A DNA stretch of 64,000 nucleotides from RBG-13-68-16 sp041494245 (GTDB lineage Bacteria; Acidobacteriota; Thermoanaerobaculia; Thermoanaerobaculales; Thermoanaerobaculaceae), in assembly GCA_041494245.1 (NCBI GenBank), contig JBGQAK010000011.1, positions 88,058-152,057 of the forward strand. Reading direction: 5' to 3'. Positions 16,230 to 25,230 of this stretch are shown here, piece after piece. The position numbers and the translations under genes are program-made. Position 1 is the first letter of the stretch, and each line of letters opens with the position of its first letter. The notes beneath the pieces are model-generated. The model searched no databases. It saw only the letters and a program-made list of their open reading frames with translations, and was not told where the DNA came from.

Positions 16230-17048
16230 TTAGGACTTTGACAGCGAGGTCTGCTTCTTGAGCTTCTCGCGCAGTGCCAGGGCCTGAGCGCGGTACCCGT
16301 CGGCCTTGTCGAAGTACTCCTGCTTGAGCTTGTCGTCCTTCTGAAGCTTGGCCTTCTCGCGGTACAGCAGGTTTGTGTAGATCAACGCGTCGAAGTACTC
16401 TGGCTGCATCTTCAGCGCCTGCGCAGCCGATGAGAGGCCGAGCTCCACAAACTCGGTGCGCTGCTCGGGTGAGATCGTGGGGTCACGGTACGCCCTGTCC
16501 CAGCAGTACACGGCGACCAGATAGTAGGGCTCGGCGTCCGCGTTGGGGATGTGCTGGACGATCCACTCGTGCGCTTCCTTGATCCTCTGGGTGCGGAGGT
16601 AGATGGAGACGATGCTCTTGTGGTCCTTCAGCTCGCCCGGGTGCTTCTTGAGGTTGTCTTGGAGGTACCTGAGGACGTCCTCGTACTGGCTGGCGCTGAC
16701 GTAGGTCGCGATCAGGAAGTCCCGGGACTTCTGGTCCTGCGGGAACGCGTCGAGGTACTTCTTGAAGGCGTCGATCGCAAGCTGGTAATACTTCTTGTTC
16801 TCCGGCGTGTCCACGCCGGGGCGGTAGAGAACCATCGCGCACAGGGCCAGCGAGCGCCAGGCGAATTTCAGGTCGGGGTCGAGTGCCAGCCCTTTCTGAA
16901 ACTGGATCAGGGCATCCTGGTACTTCTCGTTCTTGTAGTACGTGTTGCCCTTGTTGAGCTCCATGCGGGCCCGCAGCGTGTCGCAGCTGCTGAGGAGCAC
17001 CGCCGCAACCATGGTCAGCACGATCGGGGCAGCAGCGACTTTGCGCAT
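16230..17048 (-). CDS. TPR-repeat lipoprotein
   Basis: A 272-residue lipoprotein: signal sequence with lipobox LLSSC, lipidated at Cys22, then TPR-like helical hairpins from about residue 35 (KGNTYYKNEKYQDALIQFQKG is a clear first unit). TPR proteins in this position commonly assist TonB-dependent systems, but the partner is unknown. First gene of the ton operon, 11 bp ahead of tonB. A ribosome site, GGAGG, precedes the ATG. Confidence 0.83.
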   Translation of the reverse strand: MRKVAAAPIVLTMVAAVLLSSCDTLRARMELNKGNTYYKNEKYQDALIQFQKGLALDPDLKFAWRSLALCAMVLYRPGVDTPENKKYYQLAIDAFKKYLDAFPQDQKSRDFLIATYVSASQYEDVLRYLQDNLKKHPGELKDHKSIVSIYLRTQRIKEAHEWIVQHIPNADAEPYYLVAVYCWDRAYRDPTISPEQRTEFVELGLSSAAQALKMQPEYFDALIYTNLLYREKAKLQKDDKLKQEYFDKADGYRAQALALREKLKKQTSLSKS

Positions 17049-17307
17049 AAGAGATTTCCTCCAACTGGCGCCAAGCGGATGTCTTGCTGAGAACGGTTCA
17101 GGTCAACCGTGGAGGCTTGGCCCGCACCCTGCCGTCAACCCGTTGGCGTTCCGCGGCCTCAAGACTCATTCCGGTGCTTTGCCTCCCAGGTTCGACTTCT
17201 GGCCTGAAGAGCAGCGAGGACCGGGCATTGACCCCTTTGCGCCCTGCCGAGTATGGCCCTCGTGCCGTTCCAGTTCCCATTCCCAGCCCTCCTCCCGCGC
17301 GGCGGCC

Positions 17308-17336
17308 AATATGAAACGGTGGGGTCGGCTTGTCAA
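17308..17336 (-). promoter_or_regulatory. Sigma70-like promoter for the TPR-tonB-exb operon
   Basis: Read on the minus strand: TTGACA at 17336-17331, a 17-nt spacer, then CATATT at 17313-17308. The predicted start near 17301 would leave a leader of about 250 nt before the TPR gene. The 368-bp gap 17049-17416 holds this promoter and leader and no gene that I can support. Confidence 0.6.
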
Positions 17337-17416
17337 GAGGGTCGCGGACAAACCTCCCAGCAATTTGAGAAACGGTTCAATGGAAAGGCGTTTTCCACCG
17401 CCCGTGACGCGGGGAG

Positions 17417-18190
17417 CTACGGCCCTTCCGGCACGTTGAACTCGAGCTCGGCGGCGGGGATCTCTACGTTCAGCCCGGGGGTATAGACGGAGGTGCTCTC
17501 GGAGCGGTAGGTGTCGAACGTCTTCGCTTCCTCGACCTTGCGCAGCAGAAACGTGGCGCGGTCGATCCAGAGGGTCACGCTCTCGTCCTGCACGACGAGC
17601 GTCCTTCCCCCAACGGTGAGCGCGTAGGGCGTGCGGCGGCTCTTCCCCTTGATCCGGAAGCAGGGCACGCCGCGGTCCGGGCCGTCCTCGACCCGCTCGG
17701 CCCCGACGAGCGGGGCTCCCTGGCCGACGTCCTTGGGCAGGAGCAGGCCGGGGATGCGGACCGAAGAACCCCCCGAGATGCCCGCAGCGATCCCCAGTGC
17801 CTCCTGCAGCGAGGCAGGGCGGCGGACCCCCGGCTTGGCGTCCCACCAGGAGCGCACCTCGGTGCCGTCGGTCCACACGACGTAGCGGGACGAGCGTTCG
17901 CCCAGCCCCGGGTCGGTGAACTGAAAGCGGAAGCGGTCGGGGCGCACGAACACGGTGGCGAAAGGCCGCTCGCTGCCGGCGCGGCCCCCATCCGTGAGCG
18001 TTAGGATTGTCACGTTGCCGGTGTCCCGGTAGCTCCGGCATCCGCCGTAGACCCGCGCCATCTCCACCAGGATCTTCTCGGGCGTCGGGGTTGCCTCGTC
18101 CACCCGGGTCGGGCTTTCCTGCGCCGGAGCTCCCAGCGCGGCCGCCCAGAGCACCGCCACCATCAATGGTCTCACCGACACGGCGCCCAC
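17417..18190 (-). CDS. LolA-like secreted/periplasmic protein
   Basis: A 257-residue protein with an N-terminal signal peptide (hydrophobic stretch about 9-22, cut near APA). The rest looks like the half-barrel LolA/LolB fold seen in outer-membrane lipoprotein-sorting and DUF2092-type proteins: FATVFVRPDRFRFQFTDPG, later WIDRATFLLRKVE, and a closing NVEIPAAELEFNVPEGP. It is likely to bind lipid or lipoprotein, but the true cargo is unknown. GTG start; an internal GTG nine codons on is possible. Transcribed divergently from the glycosyltransferase. Confidence 0.6.
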   Translation of the reverse strand: MGAVSVRPLMVAVLWAAALGAPAQESPTRVDEATPTPEKILVEMARVYGGCRSYRDTGNVTILTLTDGGRAGSERPFATVFVRPDRFRFQFTDPGLGERSSRYVVWTDGTEVRSWWDAKPGVRRPASLQEALGIAAGISGGSSVRIPGLLLPKDVGQGAPLVGAERVEDGPDRGVPCFRIKGKSRRTPYALTVGGRTLVVQDESVTLWIDRATFLLRKVEEAKTFDTYRSESTSVYTPGLNVEIPAAELEFNVPEGP

Positions 18191-18318
18191 CCCCAGACCG
18201 GCATGGCCTCAAACCCCGGCCCCCTGCCTCCCATGGCACGCCATGCTACTCCTCCCGGTGCGCCGGCGTGTGGACCGGGCCCGTTTGGTTCCGTCATACT
18301 CCGCGGCGAGGGATCTGC

Positions 18319-19443
18319 ATGCCCGGATCGGACAACAAGGCGCGCCCCGGCTCGGCGACGTCTTCGACGACAGCGGGAGCCGCGGCATCGCCGCACTTGC
18401 CCCGACGACCGGTCGTGAGCCTCGTCTCGAACGACCCCGGTGTCCCCTCTTTTCGCCTTCGCATGACGGCGTTGCGACCGATCCTGGAGGCGAGCGGCAT
18501 GGACGTGCGCGTGCTGTCGTTCGGGCGCGGGCGCGAGTGGTTGCGGGTCGCCCGGCTCGCCGCGGGGTGGCGCTCCAGCGACCTGCTGGTGTTCCAGCAG
18601 GTCAAGCTGCTGGCCGGCGAGCGCGCCTTCGTCCGCCGGCTCTGCGGGTGCTGGGTGCTCGACGTGGACGACGCCATCATGTTCAGGCGGCCGCGCAGCC
18701 CCGGCGACCGGTCCTCCGAGGCGGCGTGGCGCCAGCGGCGCTTCCGGAGCATGGCGGCACGCTGCAGACTGGTCGTCGCCGGCTCCCGATCCCTGGCCGA
18801 GATGATCGCGGACGCCGCGCCGCGGCTGGTGGTCCTGCCCACGCCGGTGAACCTGGCCTCCTACCCGGTGGCGCCGTTGCCGGGGAGGGACTGCGTGCGC
18901 CTCGCCTGGATCGGCTGGGGGAGCAACCTCCGCTATCTCGAGGCGCTCACGCCGGTTTTCAACCGGCTGGGCGCCGAGGGCGTGGACTACGAGATCCACG
19001 TGATCTCCGACCGCCTCCCCGATATGCCGGGCGTGCCGTGCCGCCTCGTCCGGTGGTCCGAGGCGGCCGAGGGGCCGGCGCTCGCCGACTGCGACGTCGG
19101 GCTCGCCCCGCTCGCCGACGATGTATGGACGAGGGGCAAGGCCGGGTACCGGTGCATCCAGTACGCGGCCGCCGGGCTGCCCGCGGTGGCCTCCCCCGTC
19201 GGGGCCAACCGCGAGGTGGTCCAGGACGGCGGCACCGGGGTGTGGGCCGCCGGACCCGAGGAGTGGCACGTGGCGCTCCTCCGCCTGTGCGGCGACGTCA
19301 ACCTTCGGCGGCGGATGGGGGAGGCCGCCCGTGCGCGCGCGGCCGACTACGACCTCGCCAGGTTCGGCGAGCGCTACGTCTCCTACCTGCGCGAGCTCCT
19401 CGCGGATCAGATCCCGCCCTCGGGGCGGAACGCCATGTCGTAG
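18319..19443 (+). CDS. Glycosyltransferase, GT4/GT1-like (GT-B fold)
   Basis: About 374 residues. The N-terminal Rossmann half carries VSLVSNDPGVPSFRLRM and the C-terminal half has the donor-binding features of retaining GT4 enzymes, including KAGYRCIQYAAAGLPAVASPVGANREVV (about 275-300). The acceptor is unknown. ATG 18319 has a GAGGG ribosome site 7 nt upstream. GTG 18415 would start right at the first beta strand. The 3' end overlaps the convergent asnB gene by 37 nt. The pair suggests a surface-polysaccharide or glycan role. Confidence 0.85.
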   Translation: MPGSDNKARPGSATSSTTAGAAASPHLPRRPVVSLVSNDPGVPSFRLRMTALRPILEASGMDVRVLSFGRGREWLRVARLAAGWRSSDLLVFQQVKLLAGERAFVRRLCGCWVLDVDDAIMFRRPRSPGDRSSEAAWRQRRFRSMAARCRLVVAGSRSLAEMIADAAPRLVVLPTPVNLASYPVAPLPGRDCVRLAWIGWGSNLRYLEALTPVFNRLGAEGVDYEIHVISDRLPDMPGVPCRLVRWSEAAEGPALADCDVGLAPLADDVWTRGKAGYRCIQYAAAGLPAVASPVGANREVVQDGGTGVWAAGPEEWHVALLRLCGDVNLRRRMGEAARARAADYDLARFGERYVSYLRELLADQIPPSGRNAMS

Positions 19444-21236
19444 AGGCGGCGAGCCCAGCCGCGCCAGCCGAACTCCTCGCCCTTGGTGCCGCGCTTCCCG
19501 CCCAGCAGCCACTGGCGCGTCGGCACGATGAAACCGGTCTTGGGGCGCCTGAAGACGGCCGGCGGCAGGGGCGTCGACGGGCTCTTGGCCAGGTACAGCT
19601 TGCGGTCGCCGTGGGAACGCACGAGAAGCGGCGCCACCTCGCGCAGCAGGTGATGCTCCACGAACGGCACCCGGACCTCGAGCGAGTGGGCCATGCTCGC
19701 CCAGTCGTGGTCGCGCAGGAGCTGGTCTCGCATGTAGAGGCACGACTCGAGCGCCACCATGCGCGCCAGCGGCTGGCGCGGATCGGGCGTCAGCGCCTTG
19801 CCGATCACCCCCATGATGTCGAGCCGTGCCAGCCCTTCGCGGGCGGCATCCGCTCCCATGATCTCGGGCAGGTCCCACGGCATGAACACCGCCCGCTTCA
19901 GGAAGTAGGCGCCCGCGTACGTCCCTCCGTACTTCAGGATGGCGCCGTGCTTCTGGCTGATGTGTGGGCTCCTCTTCGGCGTCAGCGCCAGGTACGCCCG
20001 GTGCACCGCCTCGGGGAGCAGCGGCACCTTCGAGGGCAGCCGCGCCAGCTGCACCATCCGGGGAACCTTGCGATACGTGCGGTAGCCGGCAAGCAGCTCG
20101 TCGCCGCCGGTGCCGGACAGCGCCACCTTGAGGCCGCACCGGGCCGCCGCCCAGCTCACGACATAGGAGTTCACGCCGTCGACCGTCGGCTGGTCCATCG
20201 CCTCGATGAGGCGCGGGAACTCGGTGAGGAACTCCTCCTTGGTGATCGTCACGGTCGAGTGGTCGGTGTGGAACAGGCGAGCGACCTCCTCGGCCAGCGG
20301 CGATTCATCGCGGTGGGTGCCCCGGTAGCCCGGGAAGGTGATGGTGACGGTCTTGAGGTCGGTCGCCCCGACCTCGCGCGCGAGCGCCACCATCGAGGTC
20401 GAGTCGCGCCCGGAGGAGAGGAACACCCCGACCCGGACGTCCGACACGAGGTGGTACCGGATCGTGTCGAGGAACGCGTGACGGAACCCTTCGCGGAGCT
20501 CCTCCTCCGTGCGCTGCGGTGCGTTCTCGACCGCGTCGGCGAGGATCGCGGGGATCGAAGCGAACGGCTCCGGCTCGCTCACGCCGCGCTCGTCCACCCA
20601 GGCGAACGAACCGGCGGGAACGGATCGGATGGCCTGGTAGAGGGTGAACGGCTCGGGAACGACGCCGCGGAGGAAGAAGCCCGCAACGCCGGCCGGATCC
20701 TGCCGCCGCGACACGCGGCCGCCGGCGAGCAGTGCCTTCACCTGCGAGGCCACGCGCATGGTTCCGCCGTCGGCGGCGACGTAGAGCGGCTTGACGCCGT
20801 ACAGGTCGCGGGCCAACAGCATCCGGCGGTTGGGTCCGTCCCAGAGGGCGAACGCGAACATCCCGCGGAGCTCGGCCAGCATCGCCGTGCCCCTGGCTTT
20901 GTAAAGCTCCAGCAGAACCTCGGTGTCGGAGTGGGAGCGGAAGCGGTGGCCCTCGGCTTCGAGCGAGGCCCGCAGCTCGCGGTAGTTGTAAATCTCACCG
21001 TTGAAGACGATGGCGTGCGTGCCGCCGGTGTCCAGCATCGGCTGGGCTGCGGCGTCGGAGAGATCGATGATGGCAAGGCGGCGGCTCGCGAGACCGACAC
21101 GCCCGTCGGCGGAGTACCAGTCGCCAAAGCCATCCGGGCCGCGCGCGGTCATCGCGTCGCGGATGGTCCGCAGCTCCTGGCGGTCCACCTGCCCCGCGCG
21201 CGGATCAAAGGCGAAGATCGCTGCAATCCCGCACAT
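19407..21236 (-). CDS. asnB: Glutamine-hydrolysing asparagine synthetase
   Basis: Makes asparagine from aspartate, glutamine and ATP. The 609 residues include the Ntn glutaminase domain with the nucleophile Cys2 (MCGIAAIF), then the synthetase domain from about 230 with the ATP pyrophosphatase loop SSGRDS and SGTGGDELLAGY. Full length for the family (about 600-650). Paralogues of AsnB in glycan clusters sometimes amidate sugars or peptides, and the adjacent glycosyltransferase leaves that possibility open. Confidence 0.93.
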   Translation of the reverse strand: MCGIAAIFAFDPRAGQVDRQELRTIRDAMTARGPDGFGDWYSADGRVGLASRRLAIIDLSDAAAQPMLDTGGTHAIVFNGEIYNYRELRASLEAEGHRFRSHSDTEVLLELYKARGTAMLAELRGMFAFALWDGPNRRMLLARDLYGVKPLYVAADGGTMRVASQVKALLAGGRVSRRQDPAGVAGFFLRGVVPEPFTLYQAIRSVPAGSFAWVDERGVSEPEPFASIPAILADAVENAPQRTEEELREGFRHAFLDTIRYHLVSDVRVGVFLSSGRDSTSMVALAREVGATDLKTVTITFPGYRGTHRDESPLAEEVARLFHTDHSTVTITKEEFLTEFPRLIEAMDQPTVDGVNSYVVSWAAARCGLKVALSGTGGDELLAGYRTYRKVPRMVQLARLPSKVPLLPEAVHRAYLALTPKRSPHISQKHGAILKYGGTYAGAYFLKRAVFMPWDLPEIMGADAAREGLARLDIMGVIGKALTPDPRQPLARMVALESCLYMRDQLLRDHDWASMAHSLEVRVPFVEHHLLREVAPLLVRSHGDRKLYLAKSPSTPLPPAVFRRPKTGFIVPTRQWLLGGKRGTKGEEFGWRGWARRLYDMAFRPEGGI

Positions 21237-21340
21237 TGCCGGCTATGTTAACCCCTCGGATGCGGGCCCGACGCGCGCGGGTGCTTCGGCCGCGCACTCT
21301 GTCCCGTGCTACCTTCAATTGGGGGGGGCGGGTCGTCTGC

Positions 21341-21589
21341 ATGAGCGAGCAGGTCGCGGGGTGTTGGATCCTGGCTGCCGCACGCGGCGACGAGGGGAGC
21401 TACCGGAAGGTCGTGCAGGCCATGCGCCGCGGACTCGCCGACGGGTCGCGGGCGATCGTCCCCTGCAGCTGCCAGCCGCTTTGCCCTCAACCGACCGCCG
21501 AGCAGATGGACGCGCTGGCCAGGCGGCTGCAGGCCGACGTCCACGCTGCGCCGAACGGGACGGAGGGACGTGGTTCTGAAGCCCGTTGA
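21341..21589 (+). CDS. Small cysteine-containing protein of unknown function
   Basis: 82 residues starting MSEQVAGCWILAAARGDEG, with a Cys/Pro-rich CSCQPLCPQP centre and a helical end. Codon use matches the GC-rich host genes, which is the main reason to accept it. It sits between asnB and the attL site. Before the element inserted it would have been the neighbour of tRNA-Thr. No family recognised. Confidence 0.45.
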   Translation: MSEQVAGCWILAAARGDEGSYRKVVQAMRRGLADGSRAIVPCSCQPLCPQPTAEQMDALARRLQADVHAAPNGTEGRGSEAR

Positions 21590-21619
21590 GCGGTCGATAC
21601 GGGTCCGGGTATTCGAGGG

Positions 21620-21668
21620 ATTGGAGCCAACGCGCGGGATCGAACCGCGGACCTGCTGATTACGAATC
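21620..21668. repeat. attL, 49-bp direct repeat
   Basis: A copy of the 3' half of the tRNA-Thr gene (CCA end, T arm, part of the anticodon stem) plus two flanking bases. It is identical over 49 bp to 37566-37614; the sequences diverge immediately outside. It cannot form a tRNA by itself because the 5' half is missing. The integrase gene begins about 130-150 bp inside it. Confidence 0.95.
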
Positions 21669-21712
21669 CCCAAAACGGGGTTGCCGCGAGTGTTCACGGG
21701 GTATCATGAGAC

Positions 21713-21741
21713 TTGACACACGTCTCGTGTCTCCGTAGACT
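21713..21741 (+). promoter_or_regulatory. Integrase promoter
   Basis: TTGACA (21713-21718), a 17-nt spacer and TAGACT (21736-21741). The spacer contains a short inverted repeat, ACACG-tct-CGTGT (21718-21730), placed where a repressor or the integrase itself could block RNA polymerase. The first integrase codon is about 60-80 nt downstream. Confidence 0.6.
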
Positions 21742-21788
21742 TATGAACGGATGAGAACGCGCAACCATTCACGGGTAGTCCTACCGCT

Positions 21789-21807
21789 GTTGCAACCCGG
21801 TTGCAAC
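21789..21807. repeat. Paired palindrome near the left end: GTTGCAAC-CCG-GTTGCAAC
   Basis: Two copies of the perfect palindrome GTTGCAAC, 3 nt apart, about 120 bp inside attL and overlapping the possible TTG start of the integrase. The exact reverse complement occurs at 37502-37520 near the right end. Position and symmetry suggest integrase or excisionase arm sites, or sites for autoregulation. Confidence 0.7.
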
Positions 21808-22997
21808 CGGCTCCCAGGGTGACCGTGCGCGTCAAGCTCACCCAGAAGGTGATTGACCACCAAGTGCGGAAGCACACCGGCCGCCCGGTGTGGCTCTATG
21901 ACGAGACCATGCCGGGCTTCGTGCTGATGCTTCGCCGGACTGCGCGGGGCGCCCTGCGGGCAACCTTCCTGCTGCGCTATGGACCCCGCGGGCGCATGCG
22001 GACCATCACCCTCGGCAGGTATGGCGAACTCGACGCGGAGACCGCCCGGGGGCTGGCGGAGTCAGCACTCGGCGACGTGCGCAAGGGCTTGGACCCTGCC
22101 GAGCTGCGCAAGAAGTCCCGCAAGGTGCCAACGCTCAACGAATGGGCAGAGGAATACCTGAAAGAGGTGGAGCTGCGCAAGAAGAGCGCACGAGAAGACA
22201 AGCGCTTCCTGGCACTGGCGAAGCAGCGGTGGGGCTCGCGGCCGCTCGACAAGCTCACAACCGACGACGTGCAGCGCTGGTTCCACAGCATTGCCGAGGG
22301 TGGCCACAAGATCACGGCGAACCGGGCGCTCGCATCACTGCGAGCCTGCCTGCAGGCGGCCTGGCGCCGGGACAAGATCCCGAGCAACCCGGCGATGAAG
22401 GTCCGGCCGCTGCCGGAGAGCGAACCGCGGGCGCGCGTGCTCAGCGATGAGGAGCTGTCGCGCCTGCTCAAGGCGGTGAGGGCGCTCGCCGACCCGTATC
22501 ACAAACTGGCGTTCACCCTGCTGCTCACGACCGGCGCTCGGTTGTCAGAGGTCCTCAAGGCGCGGTGGGATGACTTCGACCTCGACGGCGGAAACTGGCG
22601 GATCCCGTCACCGAAGGCCGGCCGGCCGCAAGTGGTACCGCTCGCGGCCACCACGGTGGCCATGCTGCGGAACACCCCGCGCAAGGGCGGCCTGGTGGTG
22701 CCCGGCGCCAAGCCGGACAAGCCGCGCTTCGACCTCAAGAAGCCATGGGATGATCTCCGCGAAGTTGCGGAGCTCCCCGACGTCCACATTCACGACCTGC
22801 GACGCGACTACGGGTTGAGGGTGAGCAAGGCGGCGGGATTGCACGTCGCGAGCAAGCTGCTTCGCCACGCAGACGTCCGGGTGACCGAGCGGGTGTACGC
22901 GCCCCTTGGGCTCGAGGAGCTGCGGAAGGCAACGGAGGAGCAGTCCGGAACGCTGGCGAAGGTGCTCAGAATGCGCAAACGCAAGGCGCGGACATGA
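21801..22997 (+). CDS. int: Tyrosine recombinase (phage/island integrase)
   Basis: Catalyses integration and excision at tRNA-Thr. About 392-398 residues: an N-terminal arm-binding domain (DUF4102-like, GFVLMLRRTARG and ITLGRYGELDAETAR), a core-binding helical domain at about 110-205, and the catalytic domain with Arg in TTGARLSEV (about 247), HDLRR (about 330), RHADVRVTERVY with the His and nucleophile Tyr (about 354-366). The TTG at 21801 has no ribosome site; GTG 21819 or 21825 may be the true start. It lies at the attL end, the opposite end from the intact tRNA. Confidence 0.93.
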   Translation: MQPAPRVTVRVKLTQKVIDHQVRKHTGRPVWLYDETMPGFVLMLRRTARGALRATFLLRYGPRGRMRTITLGRYGELDAETARGLAESALGDVRKGLDPAELRKKSRKVPTLNEWAEEYLKEVELRKKSAREDKRFLALAKQRWGSRPLDKLTTDDVQRWFHSIAEGGHKITANRALASLRACLQAAWRRDKIPSNPAMKVRPLPESEPRARVLSDEELSRLLKAVRALADPYHKLAFTLLLTTGARLSEVLKARWDDFDLDGGNWRIPSPKAGRPQVVPLAATTVAMLRNTPRKGGLVVPGAKPDKPRFDLKKPWDDLREVAELPDVHIHDLRRDYGLRVSKAAGLHVASKLLRHADVRVTERVYAPLGLEELRKATEEQSGTLAKVLRMRKRKART

Positions 22998-23827
22998 CCG
23001 AGTTACCGACCGGCTGGCGCCCTGGGCTGTACACCGCTGAGGAATTGGCGCGCCTTGGACTGACCGCGGAGGCCTTGGCTCCAGCCATGGCGGTTGTGGC
23101 GGAGTGGCGCGCGATCGTCGAGGAGCACGCGCGCGACACCAGCACGCACACGGGGAAGACCGGCGAGCCTGTCGCGCCCAAGGGTGTCCTTTCGGGGGCG
23201 ATCGCAAACGGCATCCTGACCGTGGGCGGCACTGGCCGTCGCCTGCCTAGCAATCTCCTCGCCCTAGTGGTGGTGAGTTTCCCGCCAGCCTTCTTTTGGT
23301 CAGAGGGAAGCGGCGCTCCTAGGTGGATCCTCCCGCCCGGCCTGCCGGAGGGCAACACAACACCCGAACCCCCGGGGATGCAAAGCGGAGCACGACGGAA
23401 GGCGGGGGTGCCCAAGCCTCCGGCTGTCCCTGCCTGGGAGGTAGGAGCGCTCGAGACAGCGCCCGGGACAACCGTCCTGTTCGCACGAATCTGGCGCAAG
23501 GATGCGCTGTTCCCATGTCTGACGCTGCGCGTCACCGCCGGCGAGCCGAACATCACGCTTGAAGGGCTCGAAGGCCTGGCGCGGTTGAGTGACGCCGAGC
23601 TCCTGGTCAGGCAGGTTCGGTTCCTCGAGCGTCTATCTGCAGCCGGAGCACCGTCGCTCGACTCCCGCGACGACTGGCGCACAAGGGGTCTCCGCTCATT
23701 CGAACTTCAACAGGAGCATCCGAGACGGCCTCTGAAACGCCTCGCGGACGAGCTGTTCACCTCAAAGGCGACGCTGTGCCGCTGGCGGGCGAAGCTTCGA
23801 GCCGAGGGCGCTGTCCAGAATTACTGA
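22994..23827 (+). CDS. Element protein of unknown function, possible C-terminal HTH
   Basis: 277 residues, starting inside the integrase stop (4-nt overlap), so coupled to integrase expression. The N-terminus reads LPTGWRPGLYTAEELARLGLTAEAL. The middle is proline-rich with no recognised fold. The C-terminal segment (RPLKRLADELFTSKATLCRW) looks like a helix-turn-helix, so DNA binding is possible. The family is not recognised. Confidence 0.6.
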   Translation: MTELPTGWRPGLYTAEELARLGLTAEALAPAMAVVAEWRAIVEEHARDTSTHTGKTGEPVAPKGVLSGAIANGILTVGGTGRRLPSNLLALVVVSFPPAFFWSEGSGAPRWILPPGLPEGNTTPEPPGMQSGARRKAGVPKPPAVPAWEVGALETAPGTTVLFARIWRKDALFPCLTLRVTAGEPNITLEGLEGLARLSDAELLVRQVRFLERLSAAGAPSLDSRDDWRTRGLRSFELQQEHPRRPLKRLADELFTSKATLCRWRAKLRAEGAVQNY

Positions 23828-23899
23828 GACTATTTAAGACCATGATTCCATTGCGCTTACGTGCTCACGCCGCCATACTGATTGGCGGAGGTGAACACA

Positions 23900-24160
23900 A
23901 TGAGCACCGACCGAATCCCGGCAACAGAGGCGGCGCGGAAGCTCGGAATCAAACCGCACACGCTCGCCGTCTGGCGCCTGCGCGGCGTCGGTCCGTCCTA
24001 CGTCCGGTTCGGTGACGTCAAGCGAGGGCGCGTCTATTACAGCGCCGAGACGTTGGATCGTTTTCTTGCGGAGAGGACATTCACCAGCACGGCCGCCGAA
24101 ACCGTGAAGGACTCGGCGCGGGCCTGTGCGCCTGGTGATGCTCTCTCGGCGGCGGGGTGA
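23900..24160 (+). CDS. Excisionase-like MerR-type HTH protein
   Basis: 86 residues: IPATEAARKLGIKPHTLAVW forms the helix-turn-helix and RRGRVYY-like GRVYYSAETLDRFLAER the wing and last helix, as in excisionases and AlpA-like regulators. ATG 23900 follows GGAGGT by 6 nt. It probably biases recombination toward excision or regulates the replication genes behind it. A 72-bp AT-richer gap upstream (23828-23899) may carry its promoter. Confidence 0.78.
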   Translation: MSTDRIPATEAARKLGIKPHTLAVWRLRGVGPSYVRFGDVKRGRVYYSAETLDRFLAERTFTSTAAETVKDSARACAPGDALSAAG

Positions 24161-24163
24161 ACT

Positions 24164-24391
24164 GTGGGGACCCCAGACGCAGCACGACCGGCCCCCGAAG
24201 GCCGGCCGCCAGACCACCGCTCAGCTCATCGTCAATCTAGCGCTCCGCGTCGCGATCGTCAACGTTGGCCAGGCGGTCTCCGTCACGTCGGTGAGATCCT
24301 CGCCGAGGATCCGCTGGTGCGCGAGGCGCGACGGATCGCAAGGCGGAAAGTCTGTGGGCTGGCGAGAGCGACGCCCAGGGGCGCCCGATGA
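24164..24391 (+). CDS. Small basic protein, uncertain
   Basis: 75 residues, GTG start 3 nt after the HTH gene stop and a 4-nt overlap (ATGA) with the replication gene that follows. That packing is the main evidence. The sequence is Arg/Pro-rich at the start with a helical LAEDPLVREARRIARRK near residue 47. No family recognised; it could be non-coding spacer. Confidence 0.35.
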   Translation: MGTPDAARPAPEGRPPDHRSAHRQSSAPRRDRQRWPGGLRHVGEILAEDPLVREARRIARRKVCGLARATPRGAR

Positions 24392-25230
24392 CCTTCGTCA
24401 AGCTCGACGCCAACATCCTCACGTCGTCGGTGTGGCTTGAGGACTCGGACACAGTGCGGGTGTGGATGTACCTGCTGGTGACGGCCGGTCCTGACGGGGT
24501 GGTGCAGGCAACCGTGCCCGGCATCGCACTCCAGAACGGGCTCGCGGTCGCGAGGGTGCAGGAGATCCTCGAGAAGTTCTCCTCACCGGACCCATACTCC
24601 CGCACTGCCGCCAACGAGGGCCGGCGAATCCGCATCACCCTCGAGCCAGAGTACGAGATCGCCGTCCTGAACTACGGCAAGTACAGGGCGAAGGATCACA
24701 CAGCGGCCGAACGCCAGCGCCGCCACCGAGCCAAGGTGAAGTACAAGCATGTCACGCGTGACAGGCGTGACAGTCACGGCGGGTCACAGCGGGTCACACA
24801 AGCAGAAGCATATTTACTACAGAAGAAATGCACTTCGGCGGCTGACGCCGCCGCTCTCTCTGGGGGTACTTCGCGACGAATCGAGTACCCGGAATGGTTT
24901 ACCACCTGGTGGAAGCTGTACAGAGAACATACCGGCCGGGGCACCAGGAAGCGGGACACCTACCAGGCCGCGCATCGCCTTAACGGTGAGGAGCAGAGCG
25001 CACTCGTTGCCGTCACAGAGAAATGGTTCGCGGCGCGCGCGCGCCTTGAGACCGCGGGGGTGTTCGTCGGGGGTGCTCCCGATCCTGTTCGATTCATTCA
25101 GAGGCGCCGCTGGGAGGATGAATTCGAGTTGCCGCCGGTAGCGGATCACCGGGTGCCTGTCTCTGCTGAAGACCACGAGGCGCTGCGTCGAGCCCGCGAA
25201 GCGTCCGAAGATTCGGCAGGTGTTCTATGA
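24388..25230 (+). CDS. Phage replication initiator-like protein (O/DnaD-type)
   Basis: 280 residues. The N-terminal half (KLDANILTSSVWLEDSDTVRVW to about residue 105) resembles the winged-helix DNA-binding domain of phage replisome organisers. A basic linker (RQRRHRAKVKYKH) follows, then a C-terminal part with PEWFTTWWKLYREHTGRGTRK. It probably binds the element origin and recruits the helicase encoded next, with which it overlaps by 4 nt. Assignment rests on fold-like features and context. Confidence 0.65.
   Translation: MTFVKLDANILTSSVWLEDSDTVRVWMYLLVTAGPDGVVQATVPGIALQNGLAVARVQEILEKFSSPDPYSRTAANEGRRIRITLEPEYEIAVLNYGKYRAKDHTAAERQRRHRAKVKYKHVTRDRRDSHGGSQRVTQAEAYLLQKKCTSAADAAALSGGTSRRIEYPEWFTTWWKLYREHTGRGTRKRDTYQAAHRLNGEEQSALVAVTEKWFAARARLETAGVFVGGAPDPVRFIQRRRWEDEFELPPVADHRVPVSAEDHEALRRAREASEDSAGVL

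Noticed and set aside
18243..21251. A 1002-codon plus-strand frame across the glycosyltransferase and asnB
   Set aside because: Composition is Arg/Gly/Ala-rich shadow of the real genes in other frames; no conserved motif and no plausible start.
21620..21668. A second tRNA-Thr gene
   Set aside because: Only the 3' half is present; acceptor 5' strand and D arm are missing. It is the attL copy.
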